Shown here: piece after piece, positions 52,047 to 61,431 of the stretch
How the letters are laid out: the number at the start of each line of letters is the position of its first letter
Position numbering within the stretch: position 1 is the first letter of the stretch
Assembly (NCBI GenBank): GCA_964519985.1
Contig: CAZFMF010000017.1
Span: 1-64,000 of the forward strand
Source: JAIEOG01 sp964519985
Lineage (GTDB): Bacteria; Bdellovibrionota; FAC87; UBA2466
Direction of reading: 5' to 3'
DNA: 64,000 bases
Position numbers and translations under genes: made by a program
The notes under the pieces: model-generated
Databases searched by the model: none
What the model was told of the DNA's origin: nothing
What the model saw: only the letters and a program-made list of their open reading frames with translations

Positions 52047-52071
52047 CACCCGGGCCGACTTCGCCCGGGTG
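52047..52071. repeat. GC-rich hairpin CACCCGGGC / GCCCGGGTG
   Basis: Perfect 9-bp arms with a 7-base loop (CGACTTC), followed by GAGCGG...CCGCTC. No U-tract. REP-like or an RNA structural element; no ORF covers it. Confidence 0.5.
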
Positions 52072-52162
52072 AGCGGACCGGCAACGGCCGCTCTTACATT
52101 TCTCGGAAAATGTTCCGTGTCGCCGGCTAAAAAATCCATTTGGTCCTTATACCGATCGAACG

Positions 52163-52200
52163 GCGGGATTGCTTCGACCCTACGGGTCTCGCAATGACGG
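52163..52200. repeat. Dispersed repeat abutting the radical SAM stop codon
   Basis: GCGGGATTGCTTCGACCC...GCAATGACGG, the same family as 45137-45212, with a GACCC-TAC-GGGTC hairpin. It ends at the base before the stop codon of the gene at 52201. Confidence 0.7.
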
Positions 52201-53223
52201 TCAGAAAAGCTCCATTTGATCCTTCGGTCGATGAAAGCCGGCCGTCGACAACTCTGGGTGCCCAGGAAAACCCAATCGCCGGTAGTGCAAGCGAAAGACG
52301 GCTTTGACTTGCTCGGCGTAAACGCCTTCTCCCCGCATCCGCGTTCCAAAGTTCGAATCATTCAACTCCCCGCCCCGCGTGTCCCGAATATGTGAAAGCA
52401 CTTTCGATTTCTTCAGCGGGAAGTGCGTTTCGAGCCAGCTCTCAAAAAGATCCTTCACCTGGTAAGGCAAGCGCACCAAAACATAGCTCGCGCTCACCGC
52501 CCCGGCTTCGCGCGCGGCTTTTAAGAGGGCAGGTATCTCGGATTCGTTCAACGCGGGGATGATGGGCGCAATATTGGCCGTCACCGGGATGCCGGCGGCG
52601 GCGAGTTCGCGGATGGCGCGCAGGCGGGCCTCGGGACGGGAGGTGCGCGGTTCCATTTTGCCGCAGAGATCGGGGTCCAAAGAGGTGAGGGAGAGGGTGA
52701 CCCCGCACGCCTGGGTGGCGGCGAGCCGTTTCAGCACATCGATGTCCCGGGTGACCAGGGCATTTTTGGTGATGATCCAGACCGGATTGCCAAAGTCGGC
52801 CAGGACTTCCAGGACACGCCGGGTGAGCTGAAGGCGTCTTTCGACCGGCTGATAGCAGTCGGTCACCCCGCTCATGGTTACGATTTTGGGCTCGTAGGCG
52901 GGGGACATCAGGGCTTTACGCAGCAGTTCGGGGGCGTTTTCTTTGACCAGAATCCGGGTTTCGAAGTCCAGCCCCGAGGAAAAACCCAGATATTCGTGCG
53001 TAGGCCGGGCGTAGCAGTAGATACAGCCGTGCTCACACCCCCGGTAGGGGTTAATGCTGGCTTCAATCGGCACGTCGGGGCTCGTATTGCGGTTCAGGAT
53101 TGAACGACTCGAGTCCTTGAGATAGACGGTGTCCACCCGGCTCGGTTCTTCCGTGGTTTCGGGTTCCAGAGCTAGGGATTCGAAGCGATTGGTAGGGTTC
53201 TCGGGAGTTCCGCGACCTTTCAT
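52201..53223 (-). CDS. PA0069/SplB-like radical SAM protein
   Basis: 340 residues from ATG 53223. ASINPYRGCEHGCIYCYARP contains the CxxxCxxC triad for the [4Fe-4S] cluster that reductively cleaves SAM; GVTDCYQPVERRLQLTR is typical of the PA0069 group, relatives of spore photoproduct lyase. Reaction unknown. Divergent from rapA, with 37 bp between start codons. Confidence 0.88.
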   Translation of the reverse strand: MKGRGTPENPTNRFESLALEPETTEEPSRVDTVYLKDSSRSILNRNTSPDVPIEASINPYRGCEHGCIYCYARPTHEYLGFSSGLDFETRILVKENAPELLRKALMSPAYEPKIVTMSGVTDCYQPVERRLQLTRRVLEVLADFGNPVWIITKNALVTRDIDVLKRLAATQACGVTLSLTSLDPDLCGKMEPRTSRPEARLRAIRELAAAGIPVTANIAPIIPALNESEIPALLKAAREAGAVSASYVLVRLPYQVKDLFESWLETHFPLKKSKVLSHIRDTRGGELNDSNFGTRMRGEGVYAEQVKAVFRLHYRRLGFPGHPELSTAGFHRPKDQMELF

Positions 53224-53260
53224 GACCACACCTAGCGGATGTGATACTCATAGGGGTCCA

Positions 53261-56068
53261 GTGAAGTCATTTCCTGATTTTCGAGCCGGTCAATGCTGGA
53301 TGAGCGAGACCGAACCCGAGCTGGGCTTGGGCTTTGTGAAGGCTGTCGACGCGATGGCCGTGGACGTGGAGTTTCCGGCCGTCGGCCGTCTCCGCCGCTA
53401 TAACCGCCGAACCGCCCCTTTGCGCCGTTTGGAGTTTCGCACCGGCGATACCGTTCGTGGGCGGGCTGGGGAAACATTTGAAGTCAATAAAGTGGAAGTC
53501 CGCCTGGGCCTGAACTGGTACCTGGGCAAGAAAAAAGCCGAACAGCTTTGTGAATCGGGCCTTTCGGCCGAATACCGTTTGCAGCGCCCCCTCGAACGCT
53601 TTTTGGCGGGCCAAGTGGATCCGATTGGCGCTTACCAGTTGCGCCGCCGTACCCTCGAGTTTCGCCACCGGACGTTGAAATCCCCCGTCCGCGGGATGCT
53701 CGGTCCCCGCGCGATGCTGCTTCCCCATCAGGTTTACGTGGTTTCCCAGGTCACCGGCCGGGGTGTGCCGCGAGCTTTGCTGGCCGATGAAGTGGGGCTG
53801 GGCAAAACGATTGAAGCGGGGTGGATCCTCCACCAACTGATGGTGACCGAGCGGGTGCGCCGGGTGTTGGTGCTAGTTCCGCAGGCGCTAGAGAACCAGT
53901 GGTTCGTTGAGCTTCTGCGCCGTTTCAATCTGCCGTTCTGGGTGCCGGACTCGCAGAGCGATGATGCCATGGAGAGTGAAGACCTGGCCGATCGCGAACG
54001 TTTCATTTTGGCAATTGAGTCGCTAGAAGATCCGGAATTCGCCGAGTCGATTTTGCAGATCGAATGGGACATGGTGATTGTGGATGAAGCCCACCGCATC
54101 GACTGGGAGCCGGGCGAGCCGTCACCGGAATACGAAATTCTCGAACAGTTGAGCAACAAAACCCACGGGCTTTTGCTGCTCACCGCCACACCGGAGCAGC
54201 TGGGCCTTGAAGGGCACTTTGGGCGTCTACGCCTGGTGGATCCGCAGCGCTTTTCTTCCTGGGAAGACTACCAAACCGAACACAAACGCTACATCCAGAT
54301 TGTGAATCTGGCCGAGGCGCTTTGGTCGAACAAAGAAGTCGACGCCAAAACAAAAAAGGCCCTGGCGGAGCTGCTCGAGGACAAAGTCGACAAATCGGTG
54401 CTCGACAATCTGTCCGACGCGCAAAGGCGTCGAGAAGTTTTGCTCGCGTTGGTGGATCATTACGGTACGGGGCGCATCTATCTGCGCAACGCCCGCCGCG
54501 TCGTCCAACTTGAAGATTTTAGTTTTCCCAAACGCATGCTCCATGAGCACCGCTTGGCGCTCGCGGGCAAGGACGCGGGCGGTAAAAAAGCGGGGGAAGC
54601 CAAGGAAGACGCACTGGTCGCGTGGATGGGCGCTTTCGTAAAGAAGCACCCCCAGGACAAGATCCTCCTCATTTGTTCGAGTGCGCGCGCGGTGACGCGT
54701 TTGAAGGAACGTCTGCAAAACGAACACGCCGTGCGGGCGGTGGATTTTCACGAAGAACAGCCGCTTTTGGTGCGCGATCGCAATGCGGCCTACTTCGAAG
54801 ACCCCGACGGCGCGCGCATCTTGCTTTCGTCGGAAATCGGCGGCGAAGGCCGCAATTTCCAGCACGCCAAGCACCTGATTCTAGCCGATCTGCCGATCGA
54901 GCCCGACGTGCTCGAGCAACGCATCGGCCGTTTGGATCGCATCGGTCAAGCCAACGATATCCAGATCCACGTTCCGTACCTGCCGGGCAGTCGCGAAGAA
55001 GTGCTGCTGCAATGGTACCAAGGGGTATTTAAGGCCTTCAGCGCCCCGCCGAGTGGCGCGGGCTTGGTGCACGACGGGCTCTTTGAAGAGTTGGAGCCGT
55101 TCCTAGTGAAACCGCAGCTGGCGCTCGGCGAGAAGAAAAAGAATTTTGACGCGCTCCTCGAGCAAGCCAAATCGGCGTACGGCAAGGCCCAAAAGGTGAT
55201 CGAAGCCGGGCGCGATCGCTTGATCGAACTCAACTCCTTCAACGCCGAAGCCGGCACGCAACTCGCAAAGTCCATCAGTGAGAGCGAACGCCCCGAAGAG
55301 CTGAAGGCGTACTTAGAATCCATCTTCGACGGGATGGGAATTCACGTCGAGCACCTGGACAAGGAAAGCCTCTTCGTCGAGCCGGGCGATAGCATGTTCA
55401 GTTCCTACTTCCCGGCGTTACCGCCGGAGGGGATTCGCATGTCGTTCTCCCGCGCGAAGGCGCTCAAGCGCGATGATTTGACGCTCATGACGTGGGATCA
55501 CCCGATCGTAACGGAAACGATGCTGGCGATTGCGAGCCAGGAGTTTGGCAATGTGTCGGTCGCGGGATGGCACGGCATCATGAAGCCCAAGGGGCTGCCG
55601 CCGGTGATGCTAGAAGTCTTCTTCGTTTTGGAATGCGTTGCCGATTCGGCCTGGTTTGCCGATGAATTCTTGCCCACCGAGCCGGTGCGGATCCTCCTCG
55701 ATGTGCGCCAGCGCGAGGACATCAGCGCCCAGTGGCCGGTGGAAAAAATCCATTCGCACTTAACGGGTTTGACCATTGAGCAGATTCAAGCCGTGCGCCA
55801 GATTCCGGTCGCTGCCCTGAAAGAATTGTTGGCCAAAGCGACGGCCATTGGCGAAGCCCGCCGTAAGAAGCGGCTCGAAGAAGTGACTAAAAAGATGGAA
55901 GACACGGTGGAGACGGAAATTCGCCGGCTCAAAGCCCTTCAATCTAAGAATGGGTTGGTGAGCGAGCAAGAAGTGGATTGGTGGGAAGCACGCCGCCGTT
56001 GTCTGCGCGACGCGCTAAAGAACGCCCAGCTTCGTTTGGACTCGTTTATTATCATCGTGGCGCATTAG
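53261..56068 (+). CDS. rapA: RNA polymerase-associated SNF2 ATPase RapA
   Basis: 935 residues from a GTG at 53261 (AGGGG upstream); the open frame further upstream is antisense to the radical SAM gene. The N-terminus FRAGQCWMSETEPELGLG matches the RapA start. SNF2 motifs: LLADEVGLGKTIEAGW, VDEAHRIDW, LLLTATPEQLGLEGHF, LLSSEIGGEGRNFQ and EQRIGRLDRIGQ. RapA recycles stalled RNA polymerase by ATP hydrolysis. Length is close to the 968 residues of E. coli. Probably functional. Confidence 0.93.
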   Translation: MKSFPDFRAGQCWMSETEPELGLGFVKAVDAMAVDVEFPAVGRLRRYNRRTAPLRRLEFRTGDTVRGRAGETFEVNKVEVRLGLNWYLGKKKAEQLCESGLSAEYRLQRPLERFLAGQVDPIGAYQLRRRTLEFRHRTLKSPVRGMLGPRAMLLPHQVYVVSQVTGRGVPRALLADEVGLGKTIEAGWILHQLMVTERVRRVLVLVPQALENQWFVELLRRFNLPFWVPDSQSDDAMESEDLADRERFILAIESLEDPEFAESILQIEWDMVIVDEAHRIDWEPGEPSPEYEILEQLSNKTHGLLLLTATPEQLGLEGHFGRLRLVDPQRFSSWEDYQTEHKRYIQIVNLAEALWSNKEVDAKTKKALAELLEDKVDKSVLDNLSDAQRRREVLLALVDHYGTGRIYLRNARRVVQLEDFSFPKRMLHEHRLALAGKDAGGKKAGEAKEDALVAWMGAFVKKHPQDKILLICSSARAVTRLKERLQNEHAVRAVDFHEEQPLLVRDRNAAYFEDPDGARILLSSEIGGEGRNFQHAKHLILADLPIEPDVLEQRIGRLDRIGQANDIQIHVPYLPGSREEVLLQWYQGVFKAFSAPPSGAGLVHDGLFEELEPFLVKPQLALGEKKKNFDALLEQAKSAYGKAQKVIEAGRDRLIELNSFNAEAGTQLAKSISESERPEELKAYLESIFDGMGIHVEHLDKESLFVEPGDSMFSSYFPALPPEGIRMSFSRAKALKRDDLTLMTWDHPIVTETMLAIASQEFGNVSVAGWHGIMKPKGLPPVMLEVFFVLECVADSAWFADEFLPTEPVRILLDVRQREDISAQWPVEKIHSHLTGLTIEQIQAVRQIPVAALKELLAKATAIGEARRKKRLEEVTKKMEDTVETEIRRLKALQSKNGLVSEQEVDWWEARRRCLRDALKNAQLRLDSFIIIVAH

Positions 56069-56079
56069 GAGTACAGCCC

Positions 56080-57348
56080 CTAATCGCCGATGTCGTAGTA
56101 AGCGGGATTGCGAAAAAAGCAAATGACTCCGCCGTGACGGCTGGCGGTCACAATCGTGTTGCTATCCGAGCTTAAGGTGACGGCGGTAATCCCACCTTCT
56201 TGTTCGGTGCGATAGCGCCCGGTCTCTTCCCGCAGGCTGAGATCCACTCCGACAATCATGCCTTCTAAACCGTGGGCATTTCCGGCCACGACCACCTGAT
56301 CAGCCACGTCCATTGCCAATGCCTTTGCGTCTAGTTCCTTAAGGAAAAACGTTTCGTACTCGCTTGGCCCGTCGGGACGCCACCGCCATCGCACGAGCTG
56401 GCCGTTCTCGGTGAGCGCTACCCATTGCGGTTTATCCGGGGAAAACTGGAGGTCCAGGATCTTGCCATCAAAGACCGGAGCCGGCATCGGGATTTCGTGC
56501 CTCGTCGACAGATGGACCATTTTCACATTGTTGTCGTGGGTCACAATCGCCGCGAATTTCAGGTCGCGCGTCACCCGCAGCAACGTTCCCCCCCTTTCAA
56601 TCGGGTAGTCCACTTGCCGGAAGCCGGTGTGAACTCCGGTGGTAGATACGTGTAGGCCATCGTTCAGCGCCAACGTGCTATAGCCGGACAAAGCGATCGC
56701 GTGGGCTCGGATCATGGCGACCCGGCCTTCAATTCGCTTTGCGGTGGGGACGGTATAAAGCCGTAAGGTTTGAGACGCATCTAAGACAAGCGCATCGCCG
56801 TTCCAGTCGATCGCGGCGTCGGTGACTTCGCGGGTGTGACCGACCGTATAGTACGTCCGTTTTTCGGGGCGAAGATCCCACATATGGACTTGGCGGCTAT
56901 CATTGGGGACGACGACGAGACCTTGTCCATTGGCGGTGAGGATTAGGCGTTTTGCCCCGGTGTCGGTCGCATCCTTAGCCTGCGGCCGAATAGCGAAAAT
57001 CCGGTCGAGCACCCCGGAGTTAGCCGGTTCGAGTTGAGTTCGGGAAGTGCCGCGGTATCGCGTCGTCCCACTGGGGGAGGGTTTGACGGTCGGGGCATCG
57101 AACAAGAGCGCCTTTTTGAGCCGATCGTGATCGCGCTGCATGGCTTCGATTTCCGTTTCCAACAATTTCCGCCGCTCTTCGGTAATGCCAGGGAGGTCCA
57201 GGGCGGCTCGATAGACTTGCAACCAGTCGTTGAGTCCCAACCAATTCAGGTACGCTTCGCAGGAATACGGATCGACATCCGACCCGGCTTTGGCGACCGG
57301 GAGCGCTAGCAGCAAGCAAACGCATAAACCCCACTTCCACATGCCCAT
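56080..57348 (-). CDS. Secreted beta-propeller-like (WD40-type) protein
   Basis: 422 residues from ATG 57348; upstream frame to 57594 lacks a signal. Signal peptide MGMWKWGLCVCLLLALPVAKA. A short helical domain (~residues 25-90) is followed by seven or so beta-propeller-like repeats (RLILTANGQGLVVV, VTDAAIDWNGDALVL, ILDLQFSPDKPQWVAL, ITAVTLSSDSNTIVTAS). Likely a periplasmic scaffold. No catalytic motif. Convergent with rapA, 11 bp apart. Confidence 0.7.
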   Translation of the reverse strand: MGMWKWGLCVCLLLALPVAKAGSDVDPYSCEAYLNWLGLNDWLQVYRAALDLPGITEERRKLLETEIEAMQRDHDRLKKALLFDAPTVKPSPSGTTRYRGTSRTQLEPANSGVLDRIFAIRPQAKDATDTGAKRLILTANGQGLVVVPNDSRQVHMWDLRPEKRTYYTVGHTREVTDAAIDWNGDALVLDASQTLRLYTVPTAKRIEGRVAMIRAHAIALSGYSTLALNDGLHVSTTGVHTGFRQVDYPIERGGTLLRVTRDLKFAAIVTHDNNVKMVHLSTRHEIPMPAPVFDGKILDLQFSPDKPQWVALTENGQLVRWRWRPDGPSEYETFFLKELDAKALAMDVADQVVVAGNAHGLEGMIVGVDLSLREETGRYRTEQEGGITAVTLSSDSNTIVTASRHGGVICFFRNPAYYDIGD

Positions 57349-57447
57349 CAGGTATAGGCGCGAAACGCGGGCTCTGTAAAGTCGAGCTTGGTGTTTTCCG
57401 GATTGCCGCTTTTCGTACCCGTCTTCAGCCAGTATCTTGTCTTGCTC

Positions 57448-59580
57448 ATGCACACACCTCCTCTCATCCAAGACCTCGCGGTGATTCTGGCCACGGCTGG
57501 GATCGTGACGTTTTTGTTCCGGAAAATCCGGCAACCCGTGGTTTTGGGTTATGTCATCGCCGGAATTCTGATTGGCCCGCACACGCCGCCGCATTCACTG
57601 GTCACCGACCTACCGAGCATCCAGACGTGGAGCGAGTTGGGCGTTATCTTTTTGATGTTCGCTCTCGGGCTGGAATTCAGTTTTCACAAGCTGACCCGGG
57701 TGGGAATGCCCGCGACGGGTACGGCCCTGATCGAAGTGATTTCGATGTTGGGAATGGGTTACCTCTGCGGCCAGATCCTGGGCTGGTCGGGTACGGATAG
57801 TATTTTCCTCGGCGGAATTCTTTCGGTTTCCTCCACCACGATCATCATCAAGGCCTTAGAAGAACTAAAGTTGAAAAACCGACGGTTCGCCGAAATCGTT
57901 TTCGGTGTCCTTATCGTCGAGGATCTGGTGGCGATTCTCCTTTTGGTCGCGCTTTCCACGGTCGCGGTCACGCAGAGTTTCTTCAGCTGGGAGTTGGTGC
58001 AAGCGGCGGGCAAGCTGCTCTTCGTCGTCGGTAGCTGGTTTGTCGTCGGCTATTTTCTCATTCCGTCCTTTCTGCGTTACGCCGGTCGCGACATGGACGA
58101 CGACACAATCACGGTTTTTGCCTGTGGCCTTTGCTTATTGCTCGTGGTCGTGGCCACACATTTTCACTACTCGGCAGCCCTGGGCGCTTTCATTATGGGC
58201 TCGATCTTGGCGGAATCGCATGAAGTCCACCGCATCGAGCACCTCATTCGCCCGCTCAAGAGTGTTTTCGCGGCCGTCTTCTTCGTCTCGGTGGGGATGT
58301 TGGTCGACCCACGCGTCATCCTCACGCACTGGCCGGCCATCGCGCTGATCACGGCGGCCACGGTTTTTGGGAAGCTGCTCACCTCGACACTTGGGGCCCT
58401 GGTCTCCGGCCAAAAGCCCGTGCCCGCCATCCAAATTGGGTTTTCCCTGGCGCAGATTGGAGAATTTTCTTTCATCATCGCCGGCCTCGGGATGTCGCTC
58501 GGGGTGACGAGTGATTTTTTGTATCCCATCGCGGTGGCGGTATCGGCGATCACTACGTTCACCACACCGTATCTCATTGGTTGGTCGGGCCCAGTCGGGA
58601 ACTGGGTCGAGGCCCATTTGCCGGCGCGGGTGCGGCGGGGACTCGATCACTATTCCGCGGCCCTGCAAAGTACCACCGAATCGCAGGCGGCACGGAAAAG
58701 GGTCGTAAACCAAGTCCTGCGCTACTCCGTCAACGGAATCGCCGCGACCCTCGCGTTTTTGCTCATGGGCCGCTTCGCTTTACCGGCGCTGGGGCCCTGG
58801 CTGGCGTGGGCCGCTGCAGTGATCCTAGCCGCGCCTTTCTTTTGGGGGATGCTGACCGCTTTTCGCGGCGGACAGGGCACCATTTTCTTGCGCCTCATCG
58901 GCGCGACCGCCACCATCGTATGGGCGGGAATCTTAAGTGATCAGTTTTTCGATACGACGCTGGCGACGCTGATTACGGTGGTTCTGATTCTCACCGTTTT
59001 CTCGCTCTTCTACCGTCGGCTCGAATCGTCTTACCGTTGGTTTGAAAGCCGTTTCATTTCCAATTTCAGTGACCGGCAAAAAGGGGAGGAGCCGGCGTTG
59101 AAGAATTTGGCGCCCTGGGATTTGCACCTCGTCCGGATGGCGGTGCACCCCAATGCCAAACTCGCCGGGCGGCCGCTCAAAGCGATCGATGTGCGCAATC
59201 GCTTTGGACTCAATATCGTGGTGATCCAGCGCGGCCGCCAAAACATCGTGCCGCCCAAGGCAGACGATATGCTTTTTCCCGGCGACGGTCTGCTGGTATT
59301 GGGAACGGACGCGCAAATCGAGGCCTTCCAGAAACAAATCGGTGAAGCGGAAGGGGCCCCCACCGTCAATCAGGCATTGACGCAGTTTAGCTTGCGACGG
59401 CTCGCCATGACGGCGGAGTCGGAGCTGCTGGGAAAGACCATTCGAGATTCCGGCATCCGCGATCGGTTGCATTCGATTGTGGTCGGAATGGAGCGAGGAG
59501 AAAAACGCATGTTGAATCCCGATCCGGCCCTGACTTTGGAAAAGGGCGATGTACTCTGGTTGGTGGGGACGGCGGCGTAA
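57448..59580 (+). CDS. CPA2 cation:proton antiporter with two TrkA-C domains
   Basis: 710 residues from ATG 57448. Residues ~1-390 are a Kef-type exchanger core (VLGYVIAGILIGP; VIFLMFALGLEFS; VSVGMLVDPR). About residues 390-560 continue with further hydrophobic segments. Residues ~560-710 contain two RCK/TrkA-C domains (LAGRPLKAIDVRNRFGLNIV; LLGKTIRDSGIRDRLHSIVV) without the NAD-binding TrkA-N. Likely exchanges K+ or Na+ for protons under ligand control. Glutathione gating as in KefB is not implied. Confidence 0.88.
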   Translation: MHTPPLIQDLAVILATAGIVTFLFRKIRQPVVLGYVIAGILIGPHTPPHSLVTDLPSIQTWSELGVIFLMFALGLEFSFHKLTRVGMPATGTALIEVISMLGMGYLCGQILGWSGTDSIFLGGILSVSSTTIIIKALEELKLKNRRFAEIVFGVLIVEDLVAILLLVALSTVAVTQSFFSWELVQAAGKLLFVVGSWFVVGYFLIPSFLRYAGRDMDDDTITVFACGLCLLLVVVATHFHYSAALGAFIMGSILAESHEVHRIEHLIRPLKSVFAAVFFVSVGMLVDPRVILTHWPAIALITAATVFGKLLTSTLGALVSGQKPVPAIQIGFSLAQIGEFSFIIAGLGMSLGVTSDFLYPIAVAVSAITTFTTPYLIGWSGPVGNWVEAHLPARVRRGLDHYSAALQSTTESQAARKRVVNQVLRYSVNGIAATLAFLLMGRFALPALGPWLAWAAAVILAAPFFWGMLTAFRGGQGTIFLRLIGATATIVWAGILSDQFFDTTLATLITVVLILTVFSLFYRRLESSYRWFESRFISNFSDRQKGEEPALKNLAPWDLHLVRMAVHPNAKLAGRPLKAIDVRNRFGLNIVVIQRGRQNIVPPKADDMLFPGDGLLVLGTDAQIEAFQKQIGEAEGAPTVNQALTQFSLRRLAMTAESELLGKTIRDSGIRDRLHSIVVGMERGEKRMLNPDPALTLEKGDVLWLVGTAA

Positions 59581-59583
59581 CGA

Positions 59584-60114
59584 TCAAGGTTTGGTTTTGG
59601 GGCGGTCGCAGCGGTACACGCAGACCTCTTGCCCCTGGAGTTTGGACCGCTTCCAGAGCGTCATGCCGTTCTTCTCGGCGACTTTGATGGAGCCCTGATT
59701 CTCGGGATGGATAAGGCTCACGAGAAACGGCACGTCGAGCCGTTCGAATCCCACCTGTTTCCAGTATTGGGAAGCCTCGCTAGCGTAGCCCTTGCCCCAA
59801 TGGGCCTTGGCGAAAGTGTAGCCCACCTCCCAGATTTTTTCTCCGTCCAGTTCCCAGTGGATCAACCCCGCTCGTCCAATAAACTCTCCGGTGGCCCGCA
59901 GGTGGGCGGCGTAGACGCCGACCCCAAACTGCTTGGTCTGGGATAAAACGCGATCGAAGCGCGTGCGAGTTTCCGCTTCGGTGGTGGCCTTGCCCGTGCC
60001 GATGTAACGCATGACCTCCGGATCGGCGTCGAGGCTGCGCATGAGTTCAAAATCAGCCTCGGTGAAGGGCCAGAAAGTCAGTCGCTTGGTTTGAAAGATT
60101 CCGGTGAGCGCCAT
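59584..60114 (-). CDS. GNAT acetyltransferase (RimJ/RimL-like)
   Basis: 176 residues from ATG 60114. TKRLTFWPFTEADFELM and WEVGYTFAKAHWGKGYASEA are the RimJ/L-type strand and the Q/R-x-x-G-x-G/A acetyl-CoA loop (HWGKGYA); LIHPENQGSIKVAEKNGM follows. Acetylates an N-terminus or small amine; target unknown. Divergent from the next GNAT. Confidence 0.85.
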   Translation of the reverse strand: MALTGIFQTKRLTFWPFTEADFELMRSLDADPEVMRYIGTGKATTEAETRTRFDRVLSQTKQFGVGVYAAHLRATGEFIGRAGLIHWELDGEKIWEVGYTFAKAHWGKGYASEASQYWKQVGFERLDVPFLVSLIHPENQGSIKVAEKNGMTLWKRSKLQGQEVCVYRCDRPKTKP

Positions 60115-60240
60115 TTTCGTCTCAGTATAGCGGTTTCCGCCTTCCGGCGGTGCCGGAAATTGGCACCGCTTCACGGAAACCTGCGGGAACTTATCGGAAC
60201 ACCTCTTGCACGAGTGCTAGCGCCTGCGGGCGGAGGAATC

Positions 60241-60786
60241 TTGTTCCCTTTTCAACGACATACCGCGCACGAAGCCCCGTTCCAAGCGATCGTGGAGACT
60301 TTGCGCCGTGTGCTAGGCCCGTCGCTGGAAGTGCGGGCGGCGACGCAAGCGGATGACGCTAAGATCCACGCATTCTTGCAAAGCGTCCGTCGCGAGTTTG
60401 GATTCGAGGCGGCCCCCGAACCCGCCCTGGACGCAATGGACTCCTATTACGATGGCCGGGAAGGCATTTTCATTTTGCTGGAGCGGGGAGGGGAACTCGT
60501 TGGGACCTTCGCGGCACGTTCCCACGGCGCGACAATGGTGGAGTTTCAAAAAATCTACCTGGCTAAATCGGTGCGGGGCCAAGGGCTGGGGAGCACGGTC
60601 TTTCACGCTTTCATGGGACTGTGCGTACGCCTCGGTTATCCGAGTGTCGTGCTGGAAACGCACGCTTGCTTCAAAATCGCCAACGCCTTTTATCGCTCCA
60701 CCGGCTTTCGCCCCGCCCGTCTGGCTTTGCGCCTCACCCATCCCGGCGGCGAATGGTTGCGCTACCATTTCTCCGATCCGGTTTGA
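60241..60786 (+). CDS. GNAT acetyltransferase
   Basis: About 181 residues from a TTG with GGAGG 4 bp upstream; a GTG at 60292 is an alternative, and the open frame back to 60091 is not protein-like. Acetyl-CoA loop SVRGQGLGSTVFHAFM, with IYLA before it and LETHACFKIANAFYRSTGF after it, the order expected for GNATs. Substrate unknown. It ends 30 bp before the DUF4442 gene. Confidence 0.75.
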   Translation: MFPFQRHTAHEAPFQAIVETLRRVLGPSLEVRAATQADDAKIHAFLQSVRREFGFEAAPEPALDAMDSYYDGREGIFILLERGGELVGTFAARSHGATMVEFQKIYLAKSVRGQGLGSTVFHAFMGLCVRLGYPSVVLETHACFKIANAFYRSTGFRPARLALRLTHPGGEWLRYHFSDPV

Positions 60787-60816
60787 GCTCTCGCCATTTC
60801 CCGTTAGAATGGAATC

Positions 60817-61332
60817 ATGACCGCCAACTTCTTGCGTAAACTCAAACCTTCGGCGCAGTTCTTTCGTCGCTTGATGAATCTGTGGAGCCCCTACCGCGGG
60901 GCCGGCATTCAAGTTATGCACATCGCGCCGGACTTCCGGTCGGTGAAAGTGAAGTTAAAACGCAAATGGTACAACACCAACTACGTCGGCACGCAATTCG
61001 GTGGCTCCATCTACGCCATGACGGACCCGTTTTATATGTTGATGCTGATCAATAATCTGGGCGGCGACTACATTGTTTGGGACAAGGGCGCCACGATCGA
61101 TTTCGTGCACCCGGGCAAAACCGAACTTTTTGTCGAGCTGCAGCTCGACGAAACCCTGCTCACGCGCGTCAAAGAAAAAACGGCGGGCGGCGAAAAATAC
61201 ATTTTCGATTTGCCGGTCGAAGTGCGAGACGCGACCGGTGAGCTGGTTGCGGCGATAACCAAGAAGCTCTACGTTCGAAAAAAACAGAAACAGAACGGGG
61301 ATCTCTCGCGCGAGAGGTTGGCGGTCGGGTGA
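60817..61332 (+). CDS. DUF4442 hotdog protein (thioesterase-like)
   Basis: 171 residues. The segment RKWYNTNYVGTQFGGSIYAMTDPFYMLML is the helix of the hotdog fold in DUF4442/YiiD-C proteins, followed by sheet strands (KGATIDFVHPGKTELFVELQLD). It may act on acyl-thioesters. It follows a GNAT in the same orientation, as the two domains are sometimes fused in YiiD, which supports this reading. Confidence 0.8.
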   Translation: MTANFLRKLKPSAQFFRRLMNLWSPYRGAGIQVMHIAPDFRSVKVKLKRKWYNTNYVGTQFGGSIYAMTDPFYMLMLINNLGGDYIVWDKGATIDFVHPGKTELFVELQLDETLLTRVKEKTAGGEKYIFDLPVEVRDATGELVAAITKKLYVRKKQKQNGDLSRERLAVG

Positions 61333-61359
61333 CGGCTACAAGCCGCCACCCGCAATCCC

Positions 61360-61431
61360 CTAAGGCTTAGGCGGAGTGCAATCCGCGACTTCGGTCACCG
61401 TCATGCCAAACTTGGGTGTCTTGGAGAATTC
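61360..61431 (-). other. In-frame protein-like continuation after the topoisomerase stop
   Basis: Directly after the TAG of the topoisomerase gene (61434-61432), 23 more codons in the same frame read EFSKTPKFGMTVTEVADCTP and end in a second TAG at 61360. There is no ribosome-binding site or start here. It may be the former C-terminus cut by a nonsense change, or chance. The remaining 100-bp gap holds nothing else. Confidence 0.35.

Noticed and set aside
51966..52361. 131-codon minus-strand frame
   Set aside because: It covers the dispersed repeat, a hairpin and the antisense-frame end of the radical SAM gene. There is no start signal.
53129..53260. Upstream extension of RapA
   Set aside because: It is antisense to the radical SAM gene. 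RapA homology starts just after the GTG at 53261.
57349..57594. Upstream extension of the beta-propeller protein
   Set aside because: The extension is antisense to the antiporter start, and the signal peptide begins at 57348.
60091..60240. Upstream extension of the second GNAT
   Set aside because: It overlaps the start of the divergent GNAT gene and is not protein-like; the TTG at 60241 has GGAGG.
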